DNA of 64,000 nucleotides, from positions 52,815 to 116,814 of the forward strand of contig PBDJ01000022.1 of assembly GCA_002717365.1 (NCBI GenBank), in the 5' to 3' direction. Each line of letters begins with the position of its first letter. The stretch's first letter is position 1. The translations under genes were made by a program, and so were the position numbers. The notes beneath the pieces are model-generated. The model was not told the origin of the DNA, ran no database searches, and saw only the letters and a program-made list of their open reading frames with translations. This document shows, in pieces, positions 48,180 to 58,225 of this stretch. The stretch comes from Acidimicrobiaceae bacterium. GTDB lineage: Bacteria > Actinomycetota > Acidimicrobiia > Acidimicrobiales > MedAcidi-G1.

Positions 48180-49943
48180 TCAACTACTGTCCAGTGCACC
48201 ACGTAGCGATCCTGCGTTTTGCGCAAAGTCCTCGTATGTTCCGTCTTGGACAAGCCGACCCTTCTCAACCAGATGTATTCGGGTGCAGTTCCGCAAGATA
48301 GGCAACCGGTGGGAAACGACAACCGTCGTATAACTCTCAGCGATTTCGGTGAGCGACTCTGCCAGATCAATCTCCGTCGCACGATCTAAAGAGGCCGTGG
48401 GCTCATCCAGGATGAGAACCTCCGCCTCCTTGTAAAGCGCTCGAGCGATCGAGATTCTCTGGCTCTGACCACCCGACATGCGAACGCCGCGATCTCCCAT
48501 GTAGGTCGATAGCCCATCAGGAAGCGCTAACACCTGGTCGGAAACTTTGGCGCGTTCAAGTGCCCACCAAACTCGTTCATCGTCAATCGACTCCGGAGAG
48601 CTACCGAAAGCGACGTTGGTCCGAATAGTGGAGTCCGCCATGAACGCTGTCTGGGCCACTAGGCCTACCTGCGCTCTCCACGCGACTAGGGAGTCGCGAA
48701 TATCCCGGCCATCAACGAGCACTTCTCCCGAGTCTGGACTGATCAGCCCAGCTACCACATTCAAAATAGTGGTCTTACCTTCACCCGATGCCCCGATCAG
48801 GCCAATGGATTCGCCTCTTTTCACCTGAAAACTGACCCCAGTGACCGCTGGCTGGGTCGCTCCCGGGTATGTGACAGATACATCCCGGATGCCGATCAGG
48901 TCCCTGACTTTGAAGGGTTCTCTGGATACACCGAGATTTTCAGTAGGCCCGTGCAATACCGGACTAACTAGATCTAATGCCGGGATGCCGTAGGACACGT
49001 TGCCGATTGCTGCTAGTAGCCGATTCGCTGAAGGCAGAACCCGAAATCCCGCGTAGCCGAATAAGGCCATTGTGGTGAGCCCTGCTTGTTCAGAGCCTCT
49101 TAGGGTGTAGGTCACGACGAGTACTGCAACGGCAGCCGCAAGAAGCCCCTCCGTCAACAGCCGAGGCGCTTGTGACATCGTTTGATAACGCCAGTACATC
49201 TTGGCCAGAAAATTGCGATCTTTTCTATAACGACTAACGAAGAAGTCCTCGGCACTGGCGAGTTTGATCTCCCGAAATCCGCCGAAGAACTCTTGGATCT
49301 GCTGCAAGCATTCAGATGCGTATTCCTCAGCACTGGCACCCCATCCAGTGATGTACCGCCCAAATACCCGATAGCCGCCATAAACCAACACCGCACCACC
49401 CACTACAACGCCCAGAGCAGTAGCCGGTGAGATGACAGCCAGTACCGTCAGGAGACCGATCATGACCGCGGCTTCCGTACCGATAGCCAAAATCCCTAGC
49501 AGCGACTGTCGAATGAGCATCTCGGAGGCGTACCAAGTGTTTCGAAGAAAGTCCCCGGACCGCTGAGTCTGGTGCTCGAGGAGTGGGCTCTTGCCGTAAT
49601 GCTCAAGGACTCTGGCGCTAAGTGAACCTGCGAATTGTTGGACACGCCGTAGCTGTAAATGACTCTCAGATAACGAGAACGTCATACGAAGCATTGCGTA
49701 AACAAGAGTCAGGAGGCCCAGGACGAGCGTGACGTCATCAGGTGCATAGTCCGGGAGCAGCCTGTCCACGACGGCTGGATGTTCGCCTGAGGCAAACTGG
49801 GTGAGCAGGGATAACACCAAGACTGCACCCACGGCCTCCAACAATGAGGAGGCCAGACTCATCAGAAAGAGAAGCCTGAACTTTCGGCGTTCGTCCGGGA
49901 GAAGAATCCGATAGATCGATCGACCAACGGTTACGAGTCGCAT
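48180..49943 (-). CDS. ABC transporter, fused permease/ATPase (MsbA/PglK-like flippase)
   Basis: Six TM region then ESIGLIGASGEGKTTILNVVAGL (Walker A), VRMSGGQSQRISIARALYKEAEVLILDEPTASLD (signature/Walker B). Confidence 0.93.
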   Translation of the reverse strand: MRLVTVGRSIYRILLPDERRKFRLLFLMSLASSLLEAVGAVLVLSLLTQFASGEHPAVVDRLLPDYAPDDVTLVLGLLTLVYAMLRMTFSLSESHLQLRRVQQFAGSLSARVLEHYGKSPLLEHQTQRSGDFLRNTWYASEMLIRQSLLGILAIGTEAAVMIGLLTVLAVISPATALGVVVGGAVLVYGGYRVFGRYITGWGASAEEYASECLQQIQEFFGGFREIKLASAEDFFVSRYRKDRNFLAKMYWRYQTMSQAPRLLTEGLLAAAVAVLVVTYTLRGSEQAGLTTMALFGYAGFRVLPSANRLLAAIGNVSYGIPALDLVSPVLHGPTENLGVSREPFKVRDLIGIRDVSVTYPGATQPAVTGVSFQVKRGESIGLIGASGEGKTTILNVVAGLISPDSGEVLVDGRDIRDSLVAWRAQVGLVAQTAFMADSTIRTNVAFGSSPESIDDERVWWALERAKVSDQVLALPDGLSTYMGDRGVRMSGGQSQRISIARALYKEAEVLILDEPTASLDRATEIDLAESLTEIAESYTTVVVSHRLPILRNCTRIHLVEKGRLVQDGTYEDFAQNAGSLRGALDSS

Positions 49944-50010
49944 TGGCAGGCGATTCTACTGGCATTCAGAATATGCGCCCGATTCACCTCAAGGCGGCCA
50001 GGCACTCAGA

Positions 50011-50925
50011 TCAGTCGGATTTTGTACCCCGGTATCGGAATCTGTTTGCTATTCGATCGGACCGCTTTCTCGAAGCAAATCGAAATGCGACGCCGGACAG
50101 TTTACGAAGCAGAAAGAGGCTCAATAGTCGGGGGTGCCGGACTAGAAGCGGGTCCCACCGCCCCGGAGCCGGCCACGCTGTATCACCGGTCTCGAACTCA
50201 TCACATGTCAATCCGGCTCTGCCAAGGAGCCTCTGCTGGCCTCGAGCAGTAATGAGGTGCACGTGATATGGGGGCATCTCGACAGGACGGCCTAACTTGA
50301 CCGCTGATGCGACAGCAAGAACGCCATTGAATACTGAAAGGTTTGCCTCAAGCGGACCTTCAACTAGAAGGGTGCCGCCCGGACGTAGGAGCGAGCACGC
50401 CTCGTCCAACAGGGCCATCGGATTGGAGACGTGTTCGAGTACGTCACCGATGTGGAGCACGTCAGCTGTTGAAAGGTGGTCACCTACATCAGCGTATGTG
50501 TATGCAGTGCAGCCCGCAGACAGGGACGCCTCCTCTACTCCAGCAGCATCAAGGTCGAACCCGACCGCTTCAACACCAGTCGTGGCAACCCTTCTAAGCA
50601 GTTCCCCACTGCCGCACCCGTAGTCAACGAATCGGTCTGGGTTCAGGGACTGGACAATGCCCATGATCCAGTCGACGGCGCGGGGGTCGCTCTCGAGCCT
50701 TAGTCCATCGTTGTCTCCGGAGTTGTACTCGTATCCATAGAGCGGCGCCAGTTCCGTGTCGGAAGGCATTGGATCCAGCGACAGTGAGCCACACTCGCGG
50801 CATCGCACGTAGTGGCGAACCTGACCCGCAAATCGAATCGGGCGTCGGATCGATCGTCCAGGACGTGCCAACTCCCCACAGATGGAACAACGAGTCCCAT
50901 CGTCGCTAACAGAGAGTCCGATCAA
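50011..50925 (-). CDS. Class I SAM-dependent methyltransferase with N-terminal Cys motifs
   Basis: CSICGELARPGRSIRRPIRFAGQVRHYVRCRECGSLSLDPMPSD; RFVDYGCGSGELLRRVATTGVEAVGFDLDA; ADVLHIGDVLEHVSNPMALLDEACSLLRPGG. Confidence 0.87.
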   Translation of the reverse strand: MIGLSVSDDGTRCSICGELARPGRSIRRPIRFAGQVRHYVRCRECGSLSLDPMPSDTELAPLYGYEYNSGDNDGLRLESDPRAVDWIMGIVQSLNPDRFVDYGCGSGELLRRVATTGVEAVGFDLDAAGVEEASLSAGCTAYTYADVGDHLSTADVLHIGDVLEHVSNPMALLDEACSLLRPGGTLLVEGPLEANLSVFNGVLAVASAVKLGRPVEMPPYHVHLITARGQQRLLGRAGLTCDEFETGDTAWPAPGRWDPLLVRHPRLLSLFLLRKLSGVAFRFASRKRSDRIANRFRYRGTKSD

Positions 50926-52328
50926 ACCGGTGGGCCTGTTCCATCAGAGCGAGACTGCCATCGCGTCCAGAGGCGTTCCCCGCCTACGGCTGCGAGCAGT
51001 GCCACCACCCAGAAAACTTGGAGTCGATGCCGGAACGCTGTACCAAGATTCCCCTGGGTCAGCGAAGCCCCGAGCCCAGCCGTTAAAAAGAAACTGGAGC
51101 CAAAGATAACTATCGCTGGGTGTCGGCGCCAGAGCGGTCGCACGCCGTATAGAGCAAAGCCGTACAAAACAAACCACAGAAGGTTCTCAACGGCTGCCAA
51201 TCTGAATATCAACGACTGCTCTCCTATTGCCTCCCATGGAAGCGGCCGAAAATAAAATGCTGCCAGGCCTCCGGGTATCGCCTCGAGGCTCGCCGTAAAC
51301 GAATTGTCCACTATCAGGGAGCCAGAAACAATCTCGTGGCATTCATCATCTATGCAGACCGTCTCTGTGCACCTCTCAACTATCGCGGCCGCACCTGCTT
51401 CCGTAGCCGAATTGAATTTCTCACAGGCTCCTACTAATTCTGGGTGAAGCGCATCTCCACTCGATGGCGGTTTAGACCACCATCCTCGTGCCTGTACTTC
51501 CTCTTCTGGCACTGAAAACGGAATTACATCAAACGCGATGATCGCCGAGTCGGCTTCTATTGTCATCCACGCTCGAACAGATCCGAGCACAGGAATGGAA
51601 TTACTCAGCAACACCAAGCCGGCTGGGCCACTCGCCGTCGCCCACGGTCCGACCAAGAGCACAACCACCATCAGGCCAATGCGTCGCCGGCGCTGGTTAC
51701 CTACAAAGAGTGCTACCGGGACCAGTGACCATGCGACGAGGATCGCTGTCTGGTCCCGAAGCCAGCCAAGCCCAACCACCGCCAGGAGTAGTCCGGCCGA
51801 ACAAATCATAAGACGACGAAGACCCTTATCTTCACTCCAGAGGATCACCAACCATGCGGCACTCACAATGAGGAGCCATATGAGCGACTCGCGCAGGACT
51901 GTCGATGAATGCAGCATCGCCGAAGGAAGCAACGCCACGACGAGACCAGCAACGAGTGCCCACTGGGCTGATATGAACTTTCCAGCGATTCGCGTAACTA
52001 CATAGGCTCCCACTGCCCCGTAGAGAACTGCTGGCACTTGGAGAATCCACGCACGAGGTCCGAATAACTCAACGAGACCATGTATCTGCCAGGCAAAGAG
52101 TCTGGTCGATGCATACAGCGCTGGACCGTAGCCACCACAACAGAAATCGTTGATCCGACTGTCGGCGGCCAAGGTGGCCAGCTCCACATACTGGCCTTCA
52201 TCAGGAATCAACGGCCACCGCTGAGCAACGTGCGTTCCAACAACCGACACGAGACGCGAAGCAAGGGCGACGACAAAGGCAGTCCACGCCGGCTGCCGGA
52301 GCACCATCCCACGGAGACCCATCTTCAC
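50922..52328 (-). CDS. Polytopic membrane protein, GT-C (GT39/ArnT-like) glycosyltransferase
   Basis: N-terminal TM followed by IPDEGQYVELATLAADSR loop, then multiple TM segments, GT-C-like architecture. Confidence 0.6.
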   Translation of the reverse strand: MKMGLRGMVLRQPAWTAFVVALASRLVSVVGTHVAQRWPLIPDEGQYVELATLAADSRINDFCCGGYGPALYASTRLFAWQIHGLVELFGPRAWILQVPAVLYGAVGAYVVTRIAGKFISAQWALVAGLVVALLPSAMLHSSTVLRESLIWLLIVSAAWLVILWSEDKGLRRLMICSAGLLLAVVGLGWLRDQTAILVAWSLVPVALFVGNQRRRRIGLMVVVLLVGPWATASGPAGLVLLSNSIPVLGSVRAWMTIEADSAIIAFDVIPFSVPEEEVQARGWWSKPPSSGDALHPELVGACEKFNSATEAGAAAIVERCTETVCIDDECHEIVSGSLIVDNSFTASLEAIPGGLAAFYFRPLPWEAIGEQSLIFRLAAVENLLWFVLYGFALYGVRPLWRRHPAIVIFGSSFFLTAGLGASLTQGNLGTAFRHRLQVFWVVALLAAVGGERLWTRWQSRSDGTGPPV

Positions 52329-53551
52329 CAGACCTCAAGTTCTGGCACAGCGGTAACGAAGGTTCCTGACCAGTCACGGATGTAGTCCAACTGGCTGGCG
52401 ATCTCCTCGCGAAGGTTCCACGGGAGGACCACGACGTGATCAGGGCGTCGGTGCACAATATTCGCCTCATCGACGATTGGGATCTTGCTTCCCGGCATGT
52501 ATTTGCCCTGTTTTATGGGGTTTCGGTCGGCGACGAAGGAAATCAGGTCAGAATCCACTCCGGCGTAGTTGAGAAGTGTGTTTCCCTTAGCGGCGGCACC
52601 ATACGCCGCCACCGACTTCCCTTCATCTCGAGCCGTCAAGAGGAACGTAACAAACTCATTCCTGATGTGGTCAGCACGATCCTGGAAGCCGGAATAGTAC
52701 TCAGCCGATGCCACGCCGGCCTCAGCCTCCAACGCCCGAACGGCATCAACTCTCGGCCTCGGCAAGGAACTACCGCTGTCCACATGTTGAGCGAAAACTC
52801 GCAGGCTTCCACCATGGGTGGTTAGGCGTTCAACGTCGAAGACCGTCAGGCCAGCCGACGATAGGACCGTCTCTACCGCCGCGAGAGAGAGGTACGAGAA
52901 GTGCTCGTGGTAAATGGTGTCGAACTGGGCAAGTGCGACGAGTTGCAGCACATGGGGGAACTCGAAGGTCGCGACTCCACCATCTGCAAGAAGAGTGGAA
53001 CAGGCGGTCGCAAAGTCATTGATATCGGGCACATGGGCAAGCACGTTATTGGCAACAAGAAGATCCGCTTCCGGGCCTAGACCGACAAGTTGGTCAGCGA
53101 GGCCGGCGGTGAGAAACTCTTCGATGACTGTCAGGCCGAGCCCACGAGCAATAGCCGCTGATCGCTCTGTCGGTTCTATTCCCGTGCAAGCCATTCCTCG
53201 GTCATGGAACCATCGCAAGAGCGTCCCGTCATTGGAAGCCACCTCTATCACCTGACTGCTCTCTGTCAAAGCGAATCGTTCGACCATCTCCTCGGCAAAC
53301 CGACGACAATGCGACACCCATGTTTCGGACTGTCCACTGAAATACGCATAGTCGGCATCGAAGAGGACGTCAGCTCTGACAAAGTCCTCCGTTTGCACTA
53401 ACCAACATGATTCGCAGACCAGAACCCGAAGCGGAAACCGCGCCTCCGGGGCCCCGAGAGCGTCATGACATAGGTAGGCGTTGGACGGAGGCGAACTACC
53501 GAGGTCTACGAAAACAAGATCAACAGGTTCTCGACAGTGCCGACAGATCAC
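52325..53551 (-). CDS. Sugar C-methyltransferase (NovU/TylC3-like)
   Basis: MICRHCREPVDLVFVDLGSSPPSNAYL Zn-binding N-terminus; VIEVASNDGTLLRWFHDRGMACTGIEPTE; FDTIYHEHFSYLSLAAVETVLSSAGLTVFDVERLTTHGGSLRVFAQH. Confidence 0.9.
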   Translation of the reverse strand: MICRHCREPVDLVFVDLGSSPPSNAYLCHDALGAPEARFPLRVLVCESCWLVQTEDFVRADVLFDADYAYFSGQSETWVSHCRRFAEEMVERFALTESSQVIEVASNDGTLLRWFHDRGMACTGIEPTERSAAIARGLGLTVIEEFLTAGLADQLVGLGPEADLLVANNVLAHVPDINDFATACSTLLADGGVATFEFPHVLQLVALAQFDTIYHEHFSYLSLAAVETVLSSAGLTVFDVERLTTHGGSLRVFAQHVDSGSSLPRPRVDAVRALEAEAGVASAEYYSGFQDRADHIRNEFVTFLLTARDEGKSVAAYGAAAKGNTLLNYAGVDSDLISFVADRNPIKQGKYMPGSKIPIVDEANIVHRRPDHVVVLPWNLREEIASQLDYIRDWSGTFVTAVPELEVW

Positions 53552-54111
53552 TGGACAACGCCATTCCAGTCATCAGCCAGCAACTCGTGAGCGGCATCTC
53601 GCTCTGATACCAAGATCGGTGGTTCTGGCCAGGCAATATCGAGAACAGGGTCCAACGGACTGAGGCCTGCTTCGGCATCTGGGTAGTAGGCGGAACCGTG
53701 TAGGTAAATGAGTTCAGAGTGGTCAACCAATGCCTGAAAGCCATGGGCAAATCCAGCGGGGATCACAAGGCTCATGAAATCTCCGTGCTCCAATATCTGA
53801 CCGTGCCATCTCAGGAATGTTGGCGACCCGCGGCGAATATCCACCACGACATCAAACACGCAACCCTGCACGCAGCTGACGATCTTCGTATCGGCATGTG
53901 GTGGTGCCTGATAGTGCATGCCGCGGAGGGTGCCTCGTAGTCGAGTCACCGATCTGTTCACCTGGGCGACGCGAAAGCCCGGCGAGAGACTTTCGACCAG
54001 ATCTCCATCAAAGAGGTTGTCGAAAACACCTCGGTCATCCTCATGGGGGTGTCGTTGAATAATCACCAATCCACTTAGTGAGGTCTCTCTGGTGCTCGCC
54101 GATCGTGTCAA
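53548..54111 (-). CDS. dTDP-4-dehydrorhamnose 3,5-epimerase family (RmlC/RfbC-like)
   Basis: IQRHPHEDDRGVFDNLFDGD...QVNRSVTRLRGTLRGMHYQAPPHADTKIVSCVQGCVFDVVVDIRRGSPTF...IPAGFAHGFQAL. TTG at 54111 follows the upstream stop; start not certain. Confidence 0.88.
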   Translation of the reverse strand: MTRSASTRETSLSGLVIIQRHPHEDDRGVFDNLFDGDLVESLSPGFRVAQVNRSVTRLRGTLRGMHYQAPPHADTKIVSCVQGCVFDVVVDIRRGSPTFLRWHGQILEHGDFMSLVIPAGFAHGFQALVDHSELIYLHGSAYYPDAEAGLSPLDPVLDIAWPEPPILVSERDAAHELLADDWNGVVQ

Positions 54112-54112
54112 C

Positions 54113-55225
54113 TCAGCACAATCCTGAATATTCGACAATGTGATCAAGACACAGCATCTGGGCATCCGCCCCATCTGCGATCCTGAGGTGCCAATAGACC
54201 GTGCGTTCCACGGCTTCGGCAAGGTCCCACCGTGGCGACCAGCCAAGAACTTCTCTCGCTTTATCACTGTTGAGATGAAGAGTTTTCGTCTCGTGGATGC
54301 GTCCCGATCCGGCGTCCTGGCGGACCTCTGCACCGTCACCCCATGCCAGTGCGACCATCTCGGCCACCTTTTTCACTGTGACTTCAGATGCCTGGTCCGG
54401 TCCGAAATTCCAAGCTGATGCATACTCGTTGCCACCATCGCTTGCCAGACGTTCTGCCAGCACCAGATAGCCCGACAAAGGTTCGAGAACATGCTGCCAG
54501 GGGCGCACAGAGTCGGGTGACCGAATCACGGATGGCCTGCCGGCCTCGAAAGCCCGGAGACAGTCGGGTACCAGGCGATCAATCCCCCAGTCGCCGCCAC
54601 CTATTACGTTCCCGGCCCGTGCTGTTCCAAGACAGACATCGTCGGCATCACCCGTGGACCAGAAACTCTGACGATAACTAGCCGCGAGTAGTTCGACTGC
54701 CGACTTGCTGGAACTGTAGGGATCATGTCCCCCGAGACGGTTTGACTCGATATACGACACCCCAGTCCCATGGTCCTCGTAGACCTTGTCGGTTGTGATC
54801 ACCACCACGGCACGAACCGAAGGTTGCTGTCGAACGGCTTCAAGGAGGTGAACAGTCCCCATGACGTTCGTAGACCAAGTCTCACTGGGAAATCGGTACC
54901 CAGCAGAGACAAGGGGCTGAGCTGCCAGGTGAAAAACAATTTCAGGTCTAACGGCGTCCACTGTTTCCCGAACGGCTGATTGATCACGTAGATCGGCGCG
55001 CGTGTCCGAATCCAAGAGGCCGACCACACCTGCTGAATCAAAGATGGTCGGACCATCAGCTGGGTCCAGCGAATATCCGTGGACGTGTGCTCCCATCTCG
55101 GTCAGCCAGAGACTCAGCCAGGCTCCCTTGAAACCCGTGTGTCCGGTTACCAGCACCTGCCGGTCGCCCCAAAAGGACGGTCGCGGAGTTACCACACGCG
55201 CCAAGGAGGCTTCCCTGACTCCCAC
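54113..55225 (-). CDS. rfbG: CDP-glucose 4,6-dehydratase (RfbG)
   Basis: FWGDRQVLVTGHTGFKGAWLSLWLTEMGAHVHGYSLDP...HLAAQPLVSAGYRFPSETWSTNVMGTVHLLEAVR...TTDKVYED...GGHDPYSSSKSAVELLAASYR. Confidence 0.93.
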   Translation of the reverse strand: MGVREASLARVVTPRPSFWGDRQVLVTGHTGFKGAWLSLWLTEMGAHVHGYSLDPADGPTIFDSAGVVGLLDSDTRADLRDQSAVRETVDAVRPEIVFHLAAQPLVSAGYRFPSETWSTNVMGTVHLLEAVRQQPSVRAVVVITTDKVYEDHGTGVSYIESNRLGGHDPYSSSKSAVELLAASYRQSFWSTGDADDVCLGTARAGNVIGGGDWGIDRLVPDCLRAFEAGRPSVIRSPDSVRPWQHVLEPLSGYLVLAERLASDGGNEYASAWNFGPDQASEVTVKKVAEMVALAWGDGAEVRQDAGSGRIHETKTLHLNSDKAREVLGWSPRWDLAEAVERTVYWHLRIADGADAQMLCLDHIVEYSGLC

Positions 55226-55959
55226 AACGACTCAAGGTAGGAGCGATCACGCACAGTGTCCATCGGTTGCCAAAACCCATCATGGACAAATGCCCTCAAC
55301 TGGTCGCTCTCGGCTAGAAGGCGCATGGGCTGTTCTTCCCACTTTGTCGTGTCACCTTCGATCAGGTCCAAGCAATCGGGTTCAAGCACGAAGAAGCCAC
55401 CGTTGATACATCCGCCATCGCCTGGAGGCTTTTCAGTAAATCCAGTCACTGCCTGACCATCAAGGGCCAGTGCACCGAATCGACCTGGTGGCCTAACAGC
55501 CGTGACAGTCGCAACCCGGCCATGTGAACGATGGAAATCCACGGCCGCGGCGACATCCACGTCGGCCAAACCATCGCCGTAGGTACAACAGAAAGACTGT
55601 CCCTCGTCAAGATAGCCGGCGACCCTTCGCAATCGACCGCCGGTCTGCGTGTCATAACCGGTATCGACCAGCGTGACCCTCCAAGGTTCCGAATGCCTTT
55701 CGTGTACCTCCATCTGGTTGTCGACCATGTCAAAGGTGACATCAGACATGTGCAGGAAGTAGTTGGCGAAATACTCCTTGATCACATAACCGCGGTATCC
55801 GCAACAAATAACAAACTCGTTGACACCGTGAAAGGAGTACAGCTTCATGATGTGCCAAAGAATCGGGTACCCGCCGACCTCGACCATCGGCTTGGGTCGC
55901 ACCTGCGTCTCTTCAGCAAGCCGCGTTCCCATACCCCCGGCGAGGATCACCGCCTTCAC
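55189..55959 (-). CDS. rfbF: Glucose-1-phosphate cytidylyltransferase (RfbF)
   Basis: MKAVILAGGMGTRLAEETQVRPKPMVEVGGYPILWHIMKLYSFHGVNEFVICCGYRGYVIKEYFANYFLH. Confidence 0.95.
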   Translation of the reverse strand: MKAVILAGGMGTRLAEETQVRPKPMVEVGGYPILWHIMKLYSFHGVNEFVICCGYRGYVIKEYFANYFLHMSDVTFDMVDNQMEVHERHSEPWRVTLVDTGYDTQTGGRLRRVAGYLDEGQSFCCTYGDGLADVDVAAAVDFHRSHGRVATVTAVRPPGRFGALALDGQAVTGFTEKPPGDGGCINGGFFVLEPDCLDLIEGDTTKWEEQPMRLLAESDQLRAFVHDGFWQPMDTVRDRSYLESLWESGKPPWRVW

Positions 55960-56024
55960 GAGTCGTCCTCCATCACAGGGACAAACGGTAGCCCGTCAGA
56001 GAAGGCATCTGGAGTAGGCGGCGG

Positions 56025-57173
56025 TCATCCACAGAGGGATCGGTAGACACCAATAAGACAATCAACGCCGGTCTCGAGATCGAAATGAGATTCGGCTAGC
56101 GACCGGCAGCGTTCGGACGTCATAGGATCGGCGAGCAGATCCTCCAACTGGTCCACCGCCTCGTCTAGCCCGCATGACGAAGCCTGACCATAAGTTACGC
56201 CACACCGTTCTTGCGTCAGCAAAGCAGCAGCGTCAATCAGACCAGGGTTCACGACAACCGGTCGGCCGGCAGCAAGGAACTCTCCGATCTTCGTGGGCAT
56301 CGCTGCGAGGAGACTCACTCCGGCGTCATCTCGACAGACACTCAACCCGAGGTGGCTTGACGCCACCAAATCCTTCATCTCATCCGGTGTCGCTGAGACC
56401 CGTACCGCCTCCACTGTCGAGAGTTCCGCTTCCCAGTCGGTCTCCTCCGGGGAGGCGACAATGAATTCGACAGGTCGACGACGCCGTAGCTCAGCAACTA
56501 GGTCGAGCATTGATTGAAGATCGTAATATCGATTCAGTGTTCCGGAGAGTAGGACTCTCAGTGGCATAGGAGGCATCGTTGAAGCTTGGAACCTGTCCAA
56601 ATCGACGCAGGTGGTGACAACCGTCGCCTTAGGTGAAACCGCATGGTTGTACCGCCGGTCAAGTTCAACGATCGCCGACTCGGTGAGCGCTATCGCCGCC
56701 GAGCACCGGATTGCGGCCCGGTGTTCGACGCGACGCATGATGCGCTCCTGCATTGAACCGGCTCGTATTACTCCCGAGGCGACCTTTTGGTCCACCCAAA
56801 ACGACCGAACGTCCCAGACCCATCGATCAATACCTGCCAACGACACCGCTCCCGCTGCCATGTCGCTGCGGGCATGCACCATCACTGCTCCCCTGATTGA
56901 TTGGCACGCGCGCACAACCCGTCCCAGACCGCCCGCTGACCCATGGCGTCCAAAGTCCTGCGGTCTCCAGCGCACTCCGATACCGGCCAGACGCTCCCTG
57001 AGATCGAAGTCGACGCGGTGCTCAAAGGTGACCAGATCCACGTCGACACCGCGAAGAGCTAACCGTTCGACATAGGCGAGTACCTGCGATGATCCGACGG
57101 TGCTGGTAAGCGGGTCCATCGAGAGATAAGTGAGAGTCGGGAGATCTGAGACGACCTCCGTTTTCGAATCCAT
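56025..57173 (-). CDS. Glycosyltransferase family 4-like
   Basis: PLRVLLSGTLNRYYDLQSMLDLVAEL, SHLGLSVCRDDAGVSLLAAMPTKIGEFLAAGRPVVVNPGL. ATG 57173 overlaps the upstream stop (TGATG). Confidence 0.83.
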   Translation of the reverse strand: MDSKTEVVSDLPTLTYLSMDPLTSTVGSSQVLAYVERLALRGVDVDLVTFEHRVDFDLRERLAGIGVRWRPQDFGRHGSAGGLGRVVRACQSIRGAVMVHARSDMAAGAVSLAGIDRWVWDVRSFWVDQKVASGVIRAGSMQERIMRRVEHRAAIRCSAAIALTESAIVELDRRYNHAVSPKATVVTTCVDLDRFQASTMPPMPLRVLLSGTLNRYYDLQSMLDLVAELRRRRPVEFIVASPEETDWEAELSTVEAVRVSATPDEMKDLVASSHLGLSVCRDDAGVSLLAAMPTKIGEFLAAGRPVVVNPGLIDAAALLTQERCGVTYGQASSCGLDEAVDQLEDLLADPMTSERCRSLAESHFDLETGVDCLIGVYRSLCG

Positions 57174-58225
57174 CACAAAGACTCGAACAGTCGATCCCAG
57201 CGAGAGGCCAGAGATTCCTCGGAATACGTCGACAGAGCGGCTGCCTGACCCGCTTCTGCTATCCGCAGCCTCTCGTCTGGCCGTTCGTGGAGACGCTCGA
57301 GAACGCGCCTCCAATCGTCGCTAGTAGTACAGAGAACCTGTCCGGCTATGTCAGCAAGAGATGCCGCCCGCACATGCGCCGAACTTGCAGAGACCACAAC
57401 CGGTAGCCCCAGCCTCCAGAAGATACGCATCCGGTTCTCCGGCTTGCCAGCGGCCATCGGATCCGAAAGGTCAACCGGGACGACAGCGATATCACAGCCG
57501 TCGGCGACCTCGGCCAGAGTGTCTACGCTCCACTGGTGCAGCCTCACCTCGATACCCCAAGGGGCCACAACGTCCTCGGTCAGGCAGGTGCGAAACCGAT
57601 TCATATAGCGCTTGTACCGAAGATCGGTTACCAGGTGTAGGCGAAGTTCGTATCTGCTGGATAGTGATTTAAGAGCTGGAAGCATCTGCTCAATCGCCGG
57701 AAGAGTTACGGCCAGTCCTTCCCACATGATGTCGAGCCCCGTGCCACCGCTAATCGTGGGCCTACGCACTTCGATTTCGCTGTGCAAGTCCAATATGGGA
57801 TGCACGTTGGCCGAGTACTTCGAGATGTTCACAACTTGCTCATCTGTACTGCACACCACTGCGTCTGCTCGTTCCAGCAGACGCTCTATGGCCCGGCCAT
57901 AGTTCAAAGTTGGACGATGGGACTCACCTGCCGCCCATTTCGCCAACCCTCTGAACGAACGTCGAACGCCCCGACGCTCATCCAAGTAGGAATCCGGTAG
58001 ATCCACCACGATTCGACAGTCGGATGGCGCATTGACCCATCTGGTCACATCGGCCGAAGGCGAAAGAACAACGATGTCGTGATCCTTCCAGTCGTCAACT
58101 GACCGGAAAGACAGTCCTCGCATCTTCGCGTAGCAGGGAAACCGCCGACGATCGAATGGTCGCTCAAGTCTTTGCCCGTGGGGGACGTAGCCGATCTCCG
58201 ACTGCGTCACGTTTTCTGCAGTCAC
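57173..58225 (-). CDS. Glycosyltransferase (GT4-like)
   Basis: CDIAVVPVDLSDPMAAGKPENRMRIFWRLGLPVVVSASSAHVRAA C-terminal GT-B-like segment; GTG 58225 overlaps the upstream stop (GTGA). Confidence 0.72.
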   Translation of the reverse strand: MTAENVTQSEIGYVPHGQRLERPFDRRRFPCYAKMRGLSFRSVDDWKDHDIVVLSPSADVTRWVNAPSDCRIVVDLPDSYLDERRGVRRSFRGLAKWAAGESHRPTLNYGRAIERLLERADAVVCSTDEQVVNISKYSANVHPILDLHSEIEVRRPTISGGTGLDIMWEGLAVTLPAIEQMLPALKSLSSRYELRLHLVTDLRYKRYMNRFRTCLTEDVVAPWGIEVRLHQWSVDTLAEVADGCDIAVVPVDLSDPMAAGKPENRMRIFWRLGLPVVVSASSAHVRAASLADIAGQVLCTTSDDWRRVLERLHERPDERLRIAEAGQAAALSTYSEESLASRWDRLFESL

